Part shown: piece after piece, positions 14,434 to 23,016 of the stretch
Numbering within the stretch: the first letter of the stretch is position 1
How the letters are laid out: each line of letters begins with the position of its first letter
Source: Microbulbifer pacificus
GTDB lineage: Bacteria > Pseudomonadota > Gammaproteobacteria > Pseudomonadales > Cellvibrionaceae
Length of the DNA: 64,000 bases
Assembly (NCBI RefSeq): GCF_033723955.1
Contig: NZ_CP137555.1
Coordinates: 248,001 to 312,000 of the forward strand
Reading direction: 5' to 3'
Position numbers and translations under genes: made by a program
Notes under the pieces: generated by a model
The model's input: only the letters and a program-made list of their open reading frames with translations
What the model was told of the DNA's origin: nothing
The model's database searches: none

Positions 14434-15624
14434 ATGAATACTTCCCTGCCGGCAACATCAGTGGCCACCCCGGCCGACTGGTGGCCACAACAATTACAAC
14501 CGGCCAGCGCACTGTTTGCGGAACACCCGCTGCTGGGCGCCATTGCCATATTCGCCGGTGCACTGGTAGTCGCCGTGCTTTGTCGCATGGTGGTATTTAA
14601 CCAGCTGAAACGCTGGCTCCCCCAAGATGCTTTAGGCCCCGGCTCGCGGCTGCTTGCGCAACTGCAGCGACCGGTGTTCACCACGATTATCTGTGTCGGG
14701 CTGATTATTGCGTGCCGTCTGGCGATACCGGACAACAGCCGCATTTTAACCAGCCTGTTAACCACCGTCGTACTGGCGAGCTGGGTTCGCACCTTGTTCC
14801 TCCACTGCGGCACATTACTGGAGGTAATCAGTTCCCAGTCGGCACGACTTGCACTGATCGACCAGCGCGCCATCCCCCTCCTCGACCTGACCTGCAAGAT
14901 GCTGGTCATTCTGTTCGGCAGTTATCTCCTGCTGCTCGTTTGGGGGATCAACCCATTGGGATGGCTTGCGTCCGCCGGTGTGATCGGCATTGCGGTGGGT
15001 TTTGCGGCAAAGGACACGTTGGCTAACCTTTTTTCGGGCTTTTTTATTCTCGTCGACGCGCCTTACAAGGTGGGAGATTTTGTGAATCTCGACAGTGGCG
15101 AGCGCGGCCGTGTTACCCAAATAGGCCTGCGCAGCACCCGGATACTGACGCGTGGCGACGTGGAAATCACACTGCCCAATTCATTGATCGCGAGCGGCAA
15201 GATTGTGAATGAGAGTGGCGGCCCCAGCCCATCCATTCGCGTCACCATCCCCGTGGGCGTGGCCTATGGGTCGGACGCCGAGCAGGTCTGCAAGATTTTG
15301 CTGGATGTTGCACTGCAACACCCCGATCTCGCCACCACGCCCGAACCGCGGGTGCGCATGCGACAATTTGGCGCATCCAGTCTCGACTTCGATCTACTCG
15401 TCTGGATTTCACTGCCGGAAGAGCGCGGACGCATCCGCCACGAGCTGCTGATAGGCATTTACAAGGCCTTGACGGTACATAAGGTAGAAATTCCGTACAC
15501 CAAATCGGATATCTACATCAAAGAGTGGCCGCGGGCAGCCGGTGCAGCACCGCAACAGGCAGAGATGGCAGTTCGCACTCACGCATCCGGCCAATTGGCA
15601 GAGAACACCTCTGAACCCAACTGA
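14434..15624 (+). CDS. MscS-family mechanosensitive channel
   Basis: Small-conductance mechanosensitive channel family protein, 396 aa, in the inner membrane, releasing solutes on hypo-osmotic shock. About five transmembrane helices lie in the first 190 residues. The pore-lining helix and the start of the beta domain are GIAVGFAAKDTLANLFSGFFILVDAPYKVGDFV, the MscS signature. A cytoplasmic alpha/beta domain follows (RSTRILTRGDVEITLPNSLIASGKIVN). The last 30 residues (GAAPQQAEMAVRTHASG) look disordered. I chose the ATG at 14434; a TTG three codons earlier is possible. The ribosome-binding site is poor for both. Confidence 0.9.
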   Translation: MNTSLPATSVATPADWWPQQLQPASALFAEHPLLGAIAIFAGALVVAVLCRMVVFNQLKRWLPQDALGPGSRLLAQLQRPVFTTIICVGLIIACRLAIPDNSRILTSLLTTVVLASWVRTLFLHCGTLLEVISSQSARLALIDQRAIPLLDLTCKMLVILFGSYLLLLVWGINPLGWLASAGVIGIAVGFAAKDTLANLFSGFFILVDAPYKVGDFVNLDSGERGRVTQIGLRSTRILTRGDVEITLPNSLIASGKIVNESGGPSPSIRVTIPVGVAYGSDAEQVCKILLDVALQHPDLATTPEPRVRMRQFGASSLDFDLLVWISLPEERGRIRHELLIGIYKALTVHKVEIPYTKSDIYIKEWPRAAGAAPQQAEMAVRTHASGQLAENTSEPN

Positions 15625-15658
15625 GTAATTATTGGCAACAAGTAAGCCGCTCCAAACA

Positions 15659-16702
15659 CTAGAGCGGCTGATCTGCCACAGCTGCCGATTGCGCGACAAC
15701 CTCTTTCGCCAGCCAGTCGAGCCCTGCCCGGCCCTGCAACGTTCGCCCGGTCATCAGCAACTGCAACTGTGGCAGGTGCGCGAATTCTGCAGTTACTTTC
15801 GCCAGCACTTGCTGCTGCAGCGCCCATGCGCCCCGCAGAAACTCCACCTCTTCCGCCTCCTCAGGCAACAATCGGTTTAATACCAGCCCGGCAATCGGGA
15901 TGTTCGCCTCACTGAGTGCTGCTGCCGCACGCAGGGTTTCTTCCAGGGGAAGGGATTCTGCCGTCATTACAAACAGAAAGCCGGTGGCACCCGGGTCGCA
16001 CAATACCTGCGCGGATTCGCGAAAGCGCTGCTGGCGCTCAAGCAATGGTGCGAGAACTGGCGGTAAATTGTTGCGGGGTTTCTCCCGTTCTGGCGAAGAC
16101 GTGCGCGGGATGCGGAGAGAGCCAATCACATCACGAAAGCGCTCAGCGCGTTTTTTCTGCGACACCAGCCCATCCACCCAGGTGCACATCACCGCAGGTA
16201 GCGACAACAAGCGCAAAGTGTGCCCGGTGGGGGCGGTATCGAAAATAATCAGGTCGTACTCGTGCCGACGCTGGATCACGCGGGTAATTTCATCCAGCAG
16301 TGCAGCTTCTTCCGCACCCGGGGAGTGGCGCGTGAGTTGCAGTTGCTTTTCTAGCTGGGGGCGCAAGTTGATGGCTACATGGGGCAACATCTGGCTGCGC
16401 ACCGATTCCAGATACGCATCCAGCGCCGCGTGTGGGTTCAACTCCTGAGCAAACAAACCACTACCCGCCCAGGGGATCTGCTGGGGGCCCTTGGTTCCGA
16501 GAATACATTCGAACAAGTCACTGAGATTGTGTGCGGGGTCGGTGGATATCAGCAGGGTTTTGCGACCGCGGTTTGCCGCAGCCACCGCGAGGCTCGCTGC
16601 CACCGTGCTTTTGCCTACGCCGCCCTTGCCGCCCACCATCAACAGCCGGCGCTGTAACAGCTGATCGAGATTGAGCGATGTTGCCGCAGGATTATCGGGC
16701 AT
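15659..16702 (-). CDS. ArsA/Get3-family ATPase of the CstA unit
   Basis: Single-domain ATPase of the ArsA/Get3 group, 347 aa. It has the deviant Walker A GGKGGVGKST (residues 24-33), STDPAHNLSDLF, and the family signature DTAPTGHTLRLLSLP (about 157-171). Relatives drive arsenite export (ArsA) or insert tail-anchored proteins (Get3). No arsB, arsR or arsC lies nearby, so an arsenic role is unlikely. Its ATG overlaps the stop of the upstream small gene by one base (TGATG), so it is translationally coupled to that gene, and cstA is upstream of both. I infer that it serves CstA or the CC-tail protein. No zinc CxxC like that of eukaryotic Get3 is visible. Confidence 0.85.
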   Translation of the reverse strand: MPDNPAATSLNLDQLLQRRLLMVGGKGGVGKSTVAASLAVAAANRGRKTLLISTDPAHNLSDLFECILGTKGPQQIPWAGSGLFAQELNPHAALDAYLESVRSQMLPHVAINLRPQLEKQLQLTRHSPGAEEAALLDEITRVIQRRHEYDLIIFDTAPTGHTLRLLSLPAVMCTWVDGLVSQKKRAERFRDVIGSLRIPRTSSPEREKPRNNLPPVLAPLLERQQRFRESAQVLCDPGATGFLFVMTAESLPLEETLRAAAALSEANIPIAGLVLNRLLPEEAEEVEFLRGAWALQQQVLAKVTAEFAHLPQLQLLMTGRTLQGRAGLDWLAKEVVAQSAAVADQPL

Positions 16703-16995
16703 CAGCAGCAGCGCAATTCGTCGAGGGGGGATCGCTCCATACCCATGCGCCGGTGCCATTCGTGAAAGCGCTCCAGCATCAGCGGCTGTAATTCCAGCGT
16801 ATACAGGCTCACCGGATTGGGAATACCGAGGGACTCCGCATATACCAGCAGCATGAACAGGTCCTCTTCGTCCCTCTCGGCACGGGCCAGAGCACTGCGA
16901 TAGGGGCCGTTGTAATAGGCCTCCAGTTGTTCGCCGATTCTGCGAAATACCAGCTTCAGATTCTTCGGCAATCCAGGTTTTTGCGGTGTATCCAT
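16702..16995 (-). CDS. Small conserved protein ending in Cys-Cys (cory-CC-star type)
   Basis: A 97-aa soluble protein whose last residues are DELRCC followed directly by the stop codon. The middle has a conserved-looking segment EAYYNGPYRSALARAERDEEDLFMLLVYAESLGIPNP, and HEWHRRMGMERSPL precedes the tail. From memory, NCBI models call such proteins cory-CC-star and place them beside cstA and an ArsA-like ATPase; I could not check this here. A GAGGG ribosome-binding site precedes the ATG at 16995; a GTG one codon earlier (16998) is an alternative start. It overlaps the ATPase gene by one base. Function unknown; the terminal Cys pair suggests metal binding, a disulfide or lipid attachment. Confidence 0.8.
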   Translation of the reverse strand: MDTPQKPGLPKNLKLVFRRIGEQLEAYYNGPYRSALARAERDEEDLFMLLVYAESLGIPNPVSLYTLELQPLMLERFHEWHRRMGMERSPLDELRCC

Positions 16996-17070
16996 CACCT
17001 CACCCTCTTCCGCTTGGAATTGAACGCTTTACGCAATCCTTATTTCATCAATCCAGATTCATTTACTTAC

Positions 17071-18747
17071 TCAGGACTCGCCGCTGACGGAGTCCCGTGC
17101 AGGTCTTTTAAACGCAGACGCGCACTCCAGGGTCACCAGAATCGCCGCCACTAACACCACCACATCAAGCCCCAACAGAAACCAGTCTCTTTTCTGATAG
17201 AACTCGTTCAACTGGATCACCAGCGCCGCCAACGTCATCACCAGCAGGAACACCAGCGGGATCAAGGTGATCCACATGGGGCGCTTGAGCCGCACCAGCA
17301 TCACCGTGACCACCAACAACGTGAGCCCGGCGAGCAACTGGTTGGTGGTACCGAACAGCGGCCAGATCAGCAGTCCACCGGAACCCTCAGCACCGCCAGC
17401 GCCAAACGCCAGCAGAATGCAGCAGCCCACCGCCATAAGCGTCGCCGGCAGCGGCCTGCCGAGCCAGTGAATGCGGTAGATCTCACCGAACTCCTGAAAA
17501 ATATAGCGCTGCAGGCGCAATCCGGTATCCATGGTGGTGCCGGCAAACAGCGCGGCCATCACCGTCAGGATGGTGGCGGACACTTCCGTATCGATGCCCA
17601 CCCCGTTATGCAGAATGGTGGCCCCGCCGTCTACAAACGCCTGCACCCCACCCTGGCCGAACGCGCTATACACCCCCTGCCATTCGCCGAGTGTCGCGAA
17701 TCCCGCGGAGACAGCAATGATCGCCGCCAGCGCCAGTGCACCCTCACCCACCGAGCCGAAATAGCCCACGAAGCGAGCATCGGGCTCCTTGTCCAACTGC
17801 TTTGATGTGGTGCCCGAAGCCACCAGGCCATGGAAGCCGGAAATCGCCCCGCAGGCGATGGTCACAAACAACAGGGGAATCAACGGCGGTGCCCCCGCCG
17901 GCACATTGTGGTTGATCATCGGCGCCACGACCTCAGGGCTCGCGATCAGCACAGCACCGTACAGCAGGATCAACCCCACAAACAGTTGCAACCCGTTGAT
18001 ATAGTCCCGCGGCTGTAACAGCACCCACACCGGCAGCAGCGAGGCGATGGCCGCATAGGCGAACAGAATCAGAATCCACGCCGCACCATCGGACAAACCG
18101 AAAACCCGCTCCGGCAGTACAACAGGTATATCCGGACCGATATAGATCAGGGTGTACAGCGCAACGACGCCCAGCAGGGAAACCAGTGCGAGATTTAACT
18201 TGAACCGGTAAATCGCCTGACCAATCACCAGCGCCACCGCAATCGCACCCCAGATCGGCACTACCGAGGCGGGATTCTTGATCAGAAGGCCGGCGATCAC
18301 TACGCCAAATACGGCGTTGACCATCAGCAACACCAGGAAAATCACGATCATGAAAATGGTACGGGCCCGCTTGCCCACCACCTGACCGGTGAGCGAGCCT
18401 ACGGAAAGTGCGCGATTGCGCACACTGGCCCAGATGGCACCACTGTCGTGTACCCCGGCAAAAAAGATGGTGCCGAGCACCACCCACAGAAATGCGGGCA
18501 GCCAGCCCCAGATTACTGCGATCGCAGGCCCCACAATGGGCGCGGCACCGGCTACGGAAGTAAAGTGATGTCCCCACAGCACAAATTTATTGGTGGGCAC
18601 AAAATCCACACCATCTTCATATTCGTGGGCAGGGGTGATGAAGTCCGGATCAAAACGATAAATGCGATCGGCAATAAAGCGAGAATAAAAGAGGTAGCCC
18701 GCGGCCATGCCGCCAAGCCCAAGCAACATCAGCAAAATTGCGCTCAT
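17071..18747 (-). CDS. cstA: Carbon starvation protein A (CstA), pyruvate/peptide transporter
   Basis: Polytopic inner-membrane transporter of 558 aa. CstA proteins take up pyruvate and possibly peptides when carbon runs out. The N-terminal signature is conserved (FVPTNKFVLWGHHFTSVAGAAPIVGPAIAVIWGW, about residues 49-82), followed by FAGVHDSGAIWASVRN and, later, ISGFHGLVASGTTSKQL and WPLFGTTNQLLAGLTLL. It is of the short CstA type rather than the roughly 700-aa E. coli form. It is the first gene of a three-gene unit: the CC-tail protein follows after about 75 bases and the ATPase overlaps that. The start at 18747 has only a weak GGGATAG site. Confidence 0.95.
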   Translation of the reverse strand: MSAILLMLLGLGGMAAGYLFYSRFIADRIYRFDPDFITPAHEYEDGVDFVPTNKFVLWGHHFTSVAGAAPIVGPAIAVIWGWLPAFLWVVLGTIFFAGVHDSGAIWASVRNRALSVGSLTGQVVGKRARTIFMIVIFLVLLMVNAVFGVVIAGLLIKNPASVVPIWGAIAVALVIGQAIYRFKLNLALVSLLGVVALYTLIYIGPDIPVVLPERVFGLSDGAAWILILFAYAAIASLLPVWVLLQPRDYINGLQLFVGLILLYGAVLIASPEVVAPMINHNVPAGAPPLIPLLFVTIACGAISGFHGLVASGTTSKQLDKEPDARFVGYFGSVGEGALALAAIIAVSAGFATLGEWQGVYSAFGQGGVQAFVDGGATILHNGVGIDTEVSATILTVMAALFAGTTMDTGLRLQRYIFQEFGEIYRIHWLGRPLPATLMAVGCCILLAFGAGGAEGSGGLLIWPLFGTTNQLLAGLTLLVVTVMLVRLKRPMWITLIPLVFLLVMTLAALVIQLNEFYQKRDWFLLGLDVVVLVAAILVTLECASAFKRPARDSVSGES

Positions 18748-18807
18748 GCAAACTATCCCTGTTGTGCATTATTTTCCGCGCAGAGCCTCTCACGGCCTCG
18801 CTGCCAT

Positions 18808-18842
18808 CACGATTTCACTGACTCGTGAATTCACTGAATAGT
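18808..18842. repeat. Short direct repeat and palindrome upstream of cstA
   Basis: Upstream of cstA the octamer TTCACTGA occurs twice, 8 bases apart, and GTGAATTCAC forms a 10-base palindrome that overlaps the second copy. The position fits an operator for cstA, which is carbon-regulated in other bacteria. No known regulator consensus is matched with confidence. Confidence 0.3.
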
Positions 18843-18918
18843 AGCGCAGTCGCCGTTTACCACACGACTATTGGCGCCTAATTGCCTTTATTTGGCGCCT
18901 GAAAAGACAATTGCACGC

Positions 18919-19629
18919 TCAGCGTTCCACCTTGCAATACATCTCCGGTGCGCCGTAGCCCCACACGATGGTGGCTTCCCCCTGGTGCTCCCAGATGCTT
19001 TCGTTACGCCCGACATAGTGGCTGCCACTGCCACTGCGCGTAACGCGCATAATCGACTCACCCCCTTTGTAGCGGGCGAGCAGCGCGGGCGGCTCTGTCG
19101 CGAAGTAGGTGACGGTTACCACGAGGCCGTCACAAAGATAGGTGGCAGACCCCGTGGTGGGGACCAGCCTGTATTGAATTTGCAGCTCAGATATACGCTG
19201 CTGGTAACTGGCGGCCACGCACTGATGCTTGTCCTCCGCCTTCCAGCAATCGTTGCGCCCTTTGATCCAACCCCGCTGGCTGGCTTTGAAATATTTATCC
19301 TGCTGCGCTGTCTGCGTATTGCTGGCTGCCGCGAAAACCTCTGCCATTTGACGGTCGAGTGCGGCGAGAGTTTTATCACTGCAGATCAGCTCTTCGATGG
19401 AGCTGTCCAGCTGTGCGCTGCAATCGTAGGAGGGTTTGGCATCCCTTGGCACCGGGGCTTTGGCAAAGTTGTCTTCCGCGGCCTGTACCGCCAGTGAGAA
19501 TTCCCCCCCACTGGGTGCCGCCTCCAAACTTATTGGCGCGTTCCGCTCACAGGCGGCCAATGTCGCTACCGCGACCAGCCCCAGGAAAATCGCAATCCCG
19601 CCTTTTCGTCCTGAAAATGAATACGGCAT
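18919..19629 (-). CDS. Lipoprotein with LprI-like plus MliC-like lysozyme-inhibitor domains
   Basis: A 236-aa secreted lipoprotein. The signal peptide ends in the lipobox LAAC (Cys27), so it is lipidated and faces the periplasm. About residues 65-155 form an LprI-type (DUF1311) domain with four spaced cysteines (YDCSAQL, LICSDKTLAALDRQM, RNDCW, HQCVAASYQQRI). About residues 160-234 match the MliC fold, including YLCDG, the key serine-containing loop RSGSGSHYVG, WEHQGEAT and the last cysteine MYCKVER. Each domain type inhibits c-type lysozyme in other bacteria, so the protein probably guards peptidoglycan against host or predator lysozyme. A strong GGAGGG site precedes the ATG. Having both domains in one protein is unusual to my knowledge. 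Confidence 0.82.
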   Translation of the reverse strand: MPYSFSGRKGGIAIFLGLVAVATLAACERNAPISLEAAPSGGEFSLAVQAAEDNFAKAPVPRDAKPSYDCSAQLDSSIEELICSDKTLAALDRQMAEVFAAASNTQTAQQDKYFKASQRGWIKGRNDCWKAEDKHQCVAASYQQRISELQIQYRLVPTTGSATYLCDGLVVTVTYFATEPPALLARYKGGESIMRVTRSGSGSHYVGRNESIWEHQGEATIVWGYGAPEMYCKVER

Positions 19630-19663
19630 ACGCCCTCCTCTCTGCCATCACCGGCAGGAGCCT

Positions 19664-20887
19664 CTAGATCACGCCCTGCTCACGCAGGTGTCCAATTTCC
19701 TCATCCTTCATGGACAACAGAGAATGTAAAAGTTCTTCCGTATGCTGCCCGAGTACCGGTGGCGCCTGCTCGTATTGCAGGGGTGAAGCGGAAAATCCGA
19801 GCGGATTGCGCACAGTTTTGACCTTGCCGGCTACCGGATGGTGCTGCTCGACCACCATGCCCCGCGCCAGTACCTGGGGATCTGCAAACACCTGCGCCAG
19901 ATTATTAATAGGCCCACAGGGCACATGGGCGTCGCTCAGCTTTTCCAGCCACCAAGCCGCGGGCCGTTGACGGGTCGCCTGCTCGATCACGGGTACCAGT
20001 TCAGCGCGCGCCTGCACCCGTGCGGTATTACTGGCATACGCGGGGTTTTGCGCGATCTCATCCAGCTCGGCAATGGCACAGAACTTCTGGAACTGGGCAT
20101 CATTGCCCACCGCCAACATGAAATAGCCATCACTCGCCGGCACCGCCTGATAGGGAACGATATTAGGGTGTGCCGTACCCTGCCGTTCGGGGCTTTTACC
20201 GGTAGTGAGATAATTCTGGGCCTGGTTGGCAAGCCAGGCCACCTGGGTATCCAGCAGTGCCAGGTCAATCTGCTGACCCTCCCCGGTTCTGTCGCGGTGA
20301 ATTACCGCGGCGAGAATTCCTGAAACCGCATACATACCGGTCATCAGGTCCGCCACCGCAACCCCCACTTTTTGCGGGCCAGCGCCGGGCTGTCCCTCGG
20401 GCACACCGGTCAGGCTCATCAGCCCCCCCATGCCCTGGATCATGGCGTCGTAGCCGGCGCGATTGGCATAGGGGCCAGTCTGGCCGAAGCCGGTAATCGA
20501 GCAGTAGATGATCTTGGGGTTTACCGCGCGGACGGCGTCGTAATCGAGCCCGTACTTTTCAAGGCCGCCCACCTTGTAGTTTTCCAGCAATACATCGCAC
20601 TGCTTCGCCAGTGCGAGAATCAGCTGCTGCCCCTCGGCACTGGTGATGTCGACGGTGATGGATTTCTTGCCGCGGTTGGCGCACAGGTAGTAGGCCGCCT
20701 CATTGGTATCCTCACCGGCCACATTCTTCAGATAGGGAGGTCCCCAATGTCGGGTGTCGTCGCCCTTATGCGGACGCTCGACCTTGATGACTTCTGCCCC
20801 GAAATCCGCCAGTACCTGGCCGGCCCAGGGGCCCGCCAGAATACGACTGAGATCGAGAACCTTGAGATGCGCCAGCGGACCGGCCAT
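19664..20887 (-). CDS. CaiB/BaiF class III CoA-transferase, glutarate-type
   Basis: Class III CoA-transferase of 407 aa, moving CoA between carboxylic acids through an aspartyl-CoA intermediate. The N-terminus is typical (LKVLDLSRILAGPWAGQVLADFGAEVIKVERPHKGDDTR). The catalytic Asp is in VGVAVADLMTGMYAV (about residue 175), and YCSITGFGQTGPYANRAGYDAMIQGMGGLMSLTG is the conserved central stretch. From memory it closely resembles the Pseudomonas gene next to gcdH, thought to make glutaryl-CoA from glutarate. Here gcdH is 13.5 kb away, so the pathway pair is split. Substrate assignment is inference; family assignment is secure. Confidence 0.85.
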   Translation of the reverse strand: MAGPLAHLKVLDLSRILAGPWAGQVLADFGAEVIKVERPHKGDDTRHWGPPYLKNVAGEDTNEAAYYLCANRGKKSITVDITSAEGQQLILALAKQCDVLLENYKVGGLEKYGLDYDAVRAVNPKIIYCSITGFGQTGPYANRAGYDAMIQGMGGLMSLTGVPEGQPGAGPQKVGVAVADLMTGMYAVSGILAAVIHRDRTGEGQQIDLALLDTQVAWLANQAQNYLTTGKSPERQGTAHPNIVPYQAVPASDGYFMLAVGNDAQFQKFCAIAELDEIAQNPAYASNTARVQARAELVPVIEQATRQRPAAWWLEKLSDAHVPCGPINNLAQVFADPQVLARGMVVEQHHPVAGKVKTVRNPLGFSASPLQYEQAPPVLGQHTEELLHSLLSMKDEEIGHLREQGVI

Positions 20888-21051
20888 AACTACCGCCTCA
20901 TTCTAAAAAGTGATCACAAATACAGATGCGTACAGTACCAGCACCGCGGCAATAAAACAGGTACCAATTGGTCTAAAACTGGAACGGCCGTACACTCACG
21001 GCAACGCAAACCGCAAAACGAATCCCAAATAATCGATAACAGGATAGCGAG

Positions 21052-21402
21052 ATGGTCGAGACCGCAATGAACAAGCAGCAACAGCCGCGCGCTGGAAAAG
21101 CACCTGAATTTCGCAGTTTTCGCGACTTCTACCCCTACTACCTGAAAGAACACAGCAACCTGACCTGTCGCCGGTTGCACTTCGTCGGCACCAGTCTGGT
21201 GATCGCCCTGCTGGCGACGGCGCTGATCACCGGCCAGTGGTGGTATTTCGCGGCGCTGCCCTTTGCCGGATATGGCTTTGCCTGGATCGGGCATTTCTTT
21301 TTCGAACACAACCGCCCCGCTACCTTCAAGCATCCGCTCTACTCCCTGTGGGGTGATTTCGTGATGTACAAGGATATGTGGCTGGGCAATATCGAGCGCT
21401 AA
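21052..21402 (+). CDS. Mpo1-like (DUF962) membrane protein
   Basis: A 116-aa membrane protein of the DUF962/Mpo1 family. Yeast Mpo1 is an iron-dependent dioxygenase that shortens 2-hydroxy fatty acids; bacterial members have no proven role. Conserved histidine positions are visible in CRRLHFVGTSL, WIGHFFFEHNRPATFKHP and the C-terminal block YSLWGDFVMYKDMWLG. Two hydrophobic segments lie at about residues 48-60 and 66-84. The ATG at 21052 has an AGGA site; a second ATG five codons later is also possible. It converges on tyrR with only 5 bases between stop codons. Confidence 0.83.
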   Translation: MVETAMNKQQQPRAGKAPEFRSFRDFYPYYLKEHSNLTCRRLHFVGTSLVIALLATALITGQWWYFAALPFAGYGFAWIGHFFFEHNRPATFKHPLYSLWGDFVMYKDMWLGNIER

Positions 21403-21407
21403 GACAG

Positions 21408-22847
21408 CTAGGAAAGTCCGTATTTACGCAACTTATTGGCGACGGCGGTGTGGGAAATACCCAGCCGTCGTGCCAGCTCCCGGCTGGAATGCTGTGCGGG
21501 CGGTGTTTCCGCCAGCAACTCCGCAAGGATTGCGCGCTCCACCTTTTCCATCTGTTCCGTCAAGCTCAATCCCCGCCCCCAGTCTCGCCAAGGTAATTGC
21601 TCCACCGCCGGTTCATCGGGAAAGTCCTCTGGGGCCAGCACACTGCCGCCCCGCCCCCGCAAGTGAGCAAAAGCTGCCTGCAGATATTGAGAGAGTTCGG
21701 TCAGGTTGATCGGCCAGTCTCGCAGTTTGAGCATGTGTACAACATCATCCGCCAACGGGCCATCGACCTCGCCAAGCTCCTGCAGAATCAGGGAAGAAAG
21801 GCGTCCGATCACCGGCCGCATTACGCGTAGCGGTGGCAGATTAATCTGGTTCGCGGCGAACAATTGCTGCAGGGGACGCTGCAGGCTGTCGAGAGATCGG
21901 GCCGAAGCAATCAGCCGTGGGCGAAATCGGCCGTGAAGGATCATTTCCGCGAGACCGAGCTGCACCGCCTCCGGTGCAAGATCCAGATCATCCACCAACG
22001 CAATTGCGGTCTCCGCCTGCACTGCGGCGGCCGCCAGCGCCGAAGACGTAAAGGTCGCGCCCCGAAATTGCTGTAGTTGCCCGTATTCCGCCAGCGGACT
22101 GAGATAGTAGGCCGCATCGAGAAAGGTACTTTTGCCAGTGCCACGCTCGCCGCTGAGTAGCAGCGCTTCCCGCAATGGTGCGAGCTGTTGCAGGCGCAAA
22201 CAGCACTCGCGGCGCTTATCGAGATCCCACAATACCCGCGGTGTGGGCGGCTCCATGGAGGCATCCTTGTCCCGCGCGTGTTCCTGCACCTGAAGAGTCA
22301 ACACCGCACCTGCCAGTGAAGTGACTTGCCCCGGATCATCCGCCAGCGCAATGGGCGACCAGTCCAGCAGGTAATCGCGGCCGCGCACCGTTACCGGAAA
22401 ACCGTATCGCGGCGCAGTGATCCCCCGCAGCAGCTCTTCCAGCTGCAAACGGGGCATGAAGCGCTGCAAATGCATACCGGGCACCTGACCCAGGCTCACG
22501 CCGAAGGCACGCGCCGCCGCGAGATTGGCGGCGACAATCTGCCCCTCCCGGTCGACGGAAAGTACCGGGAAGCCCACGTGGCGCAGCAGGGTATCCAGTT
22601 CGAAGTGCCGGCGCTCGGAGGGAATCAGGGCAATGCGGCGCACTTTCTGCACCCCGGGGACCCGCTGCAGCGCCCTTTCGATGGATTGAAATTGGGCGAC
22701 CAGCAGTCCGGGGGCAGACAGGTAGACCTTGTCACCACTGTCACCGCCGATCTCACCGGTACGCACGTTGACCCGGAAATCGGCAAAGATCGCCATAATT
22801 TCCTGAAGGATACCTACGCGATCACTACAGGTTATTTCAATTCTCAC
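21408..22847 (-). CDS. tyrR: TyrR/PhhR-family transcriptional regulator
   Basis: Aromatic amino acid regulator, 479 aa. Domains in order: ACT (about 1-75), PAS (about 80-190), AAA+ (about 210-420) and a Fis-type HTH (about 435-479, SSRELARRLGISHTAVANKLRKYGLS). The GTG start at 22847 gives MRIEITCSDRVGILQEIMAIF, the PhhR N-terminus. The AAA+ domain has Walker A GERGTGKST but Walker B is altered to LVDDLDL, and there is no GAFTGA loop, so it should not activate sigma-54 polymerase. It is divergent from phhA, and a perfect TyrR box begins 9 bases upstream of its start, implying control of both genes. Confidence 0.92.
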   Translation of the reverse strand: MRIEITCSDRVGILQEIMAIFADFRVNVRTGEIGGDSGDKVYLSAPGLLVAQFQSIERALQRVPGVQKVRRIALIPSERRHFELDTLLRHVGFPVLSVDREGQIVAANLAAARAFGVSLGQVPGMHLQRFMPRLQLEELLRGITAPRYGFPVTVRGRDYLLDWSPIALADDPGQVTSLAGAVLTLQVQEHARDKDASMEPPTPRVLWDLDKRRECCLRLQQLAPLREALLLSGERGTGKSTFLDAAYYLSPLAEYGQLQQFRGATFTSSALAAAAVQAETAIALVDDLDLAPEAVQLGLAEMILHGRFRPRLIASARSLDSLQRPLQQLFAANQINLPPLRVMRPVIGRLSSLILQELGEVDGPLADDVVHMLKLRDWPINLTELSQYLQAAFAHLRGRGGSVLAPEDFPDEPAVEQLPWRDWGRGLSLTEQMEKVERAILAELLAETPPAQHSSRELARRLGISHTAVANKLRKYGLS

Positions 22848-22855
22848 GGCACACC

Positions 22856-22873
22856 TGTAAACAATTATTTACA
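22856..22873. promoter_or_regulatory. Perfect TyrR box between tyrR and phhA
   Basis: The sequence TGTAAA-N6-TTTACA matches the TyrR/PhhR consensus exactly and is extended to a palindrome by CC and GG at the ends (22854-22875). It lies 9 bases upstream of the tyrR GTG, where it would block tyrR transcription or translation initiation, and 143 bases upstream of the phhA ATG, a position suited to activation. Confidence 0.85.
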
Positions 22874-23016
22874 GGAAGTGTAGCCAGTTGCTGACTGTAG
22901 CTTCAAGTTCACTCCGGCAACCCCTGCCGAACCCGCGTCCGGGTGTCTAAAAATAGAGAGTACGAATAACAACAGATGAGGCGGCACACCCTGACCGCCC
23001 ACAGAGGTAACAGCCC

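Noticed and set aside
15659..16702. Arsenite pump ATPase (arsA) role for the ATPase
   Set aside because: The ArsA signature is present, but there is only one ATPase domain and there are no arsB, arsD or arsR genes nearby; the neighbours are cstA and the CC-tail gene.
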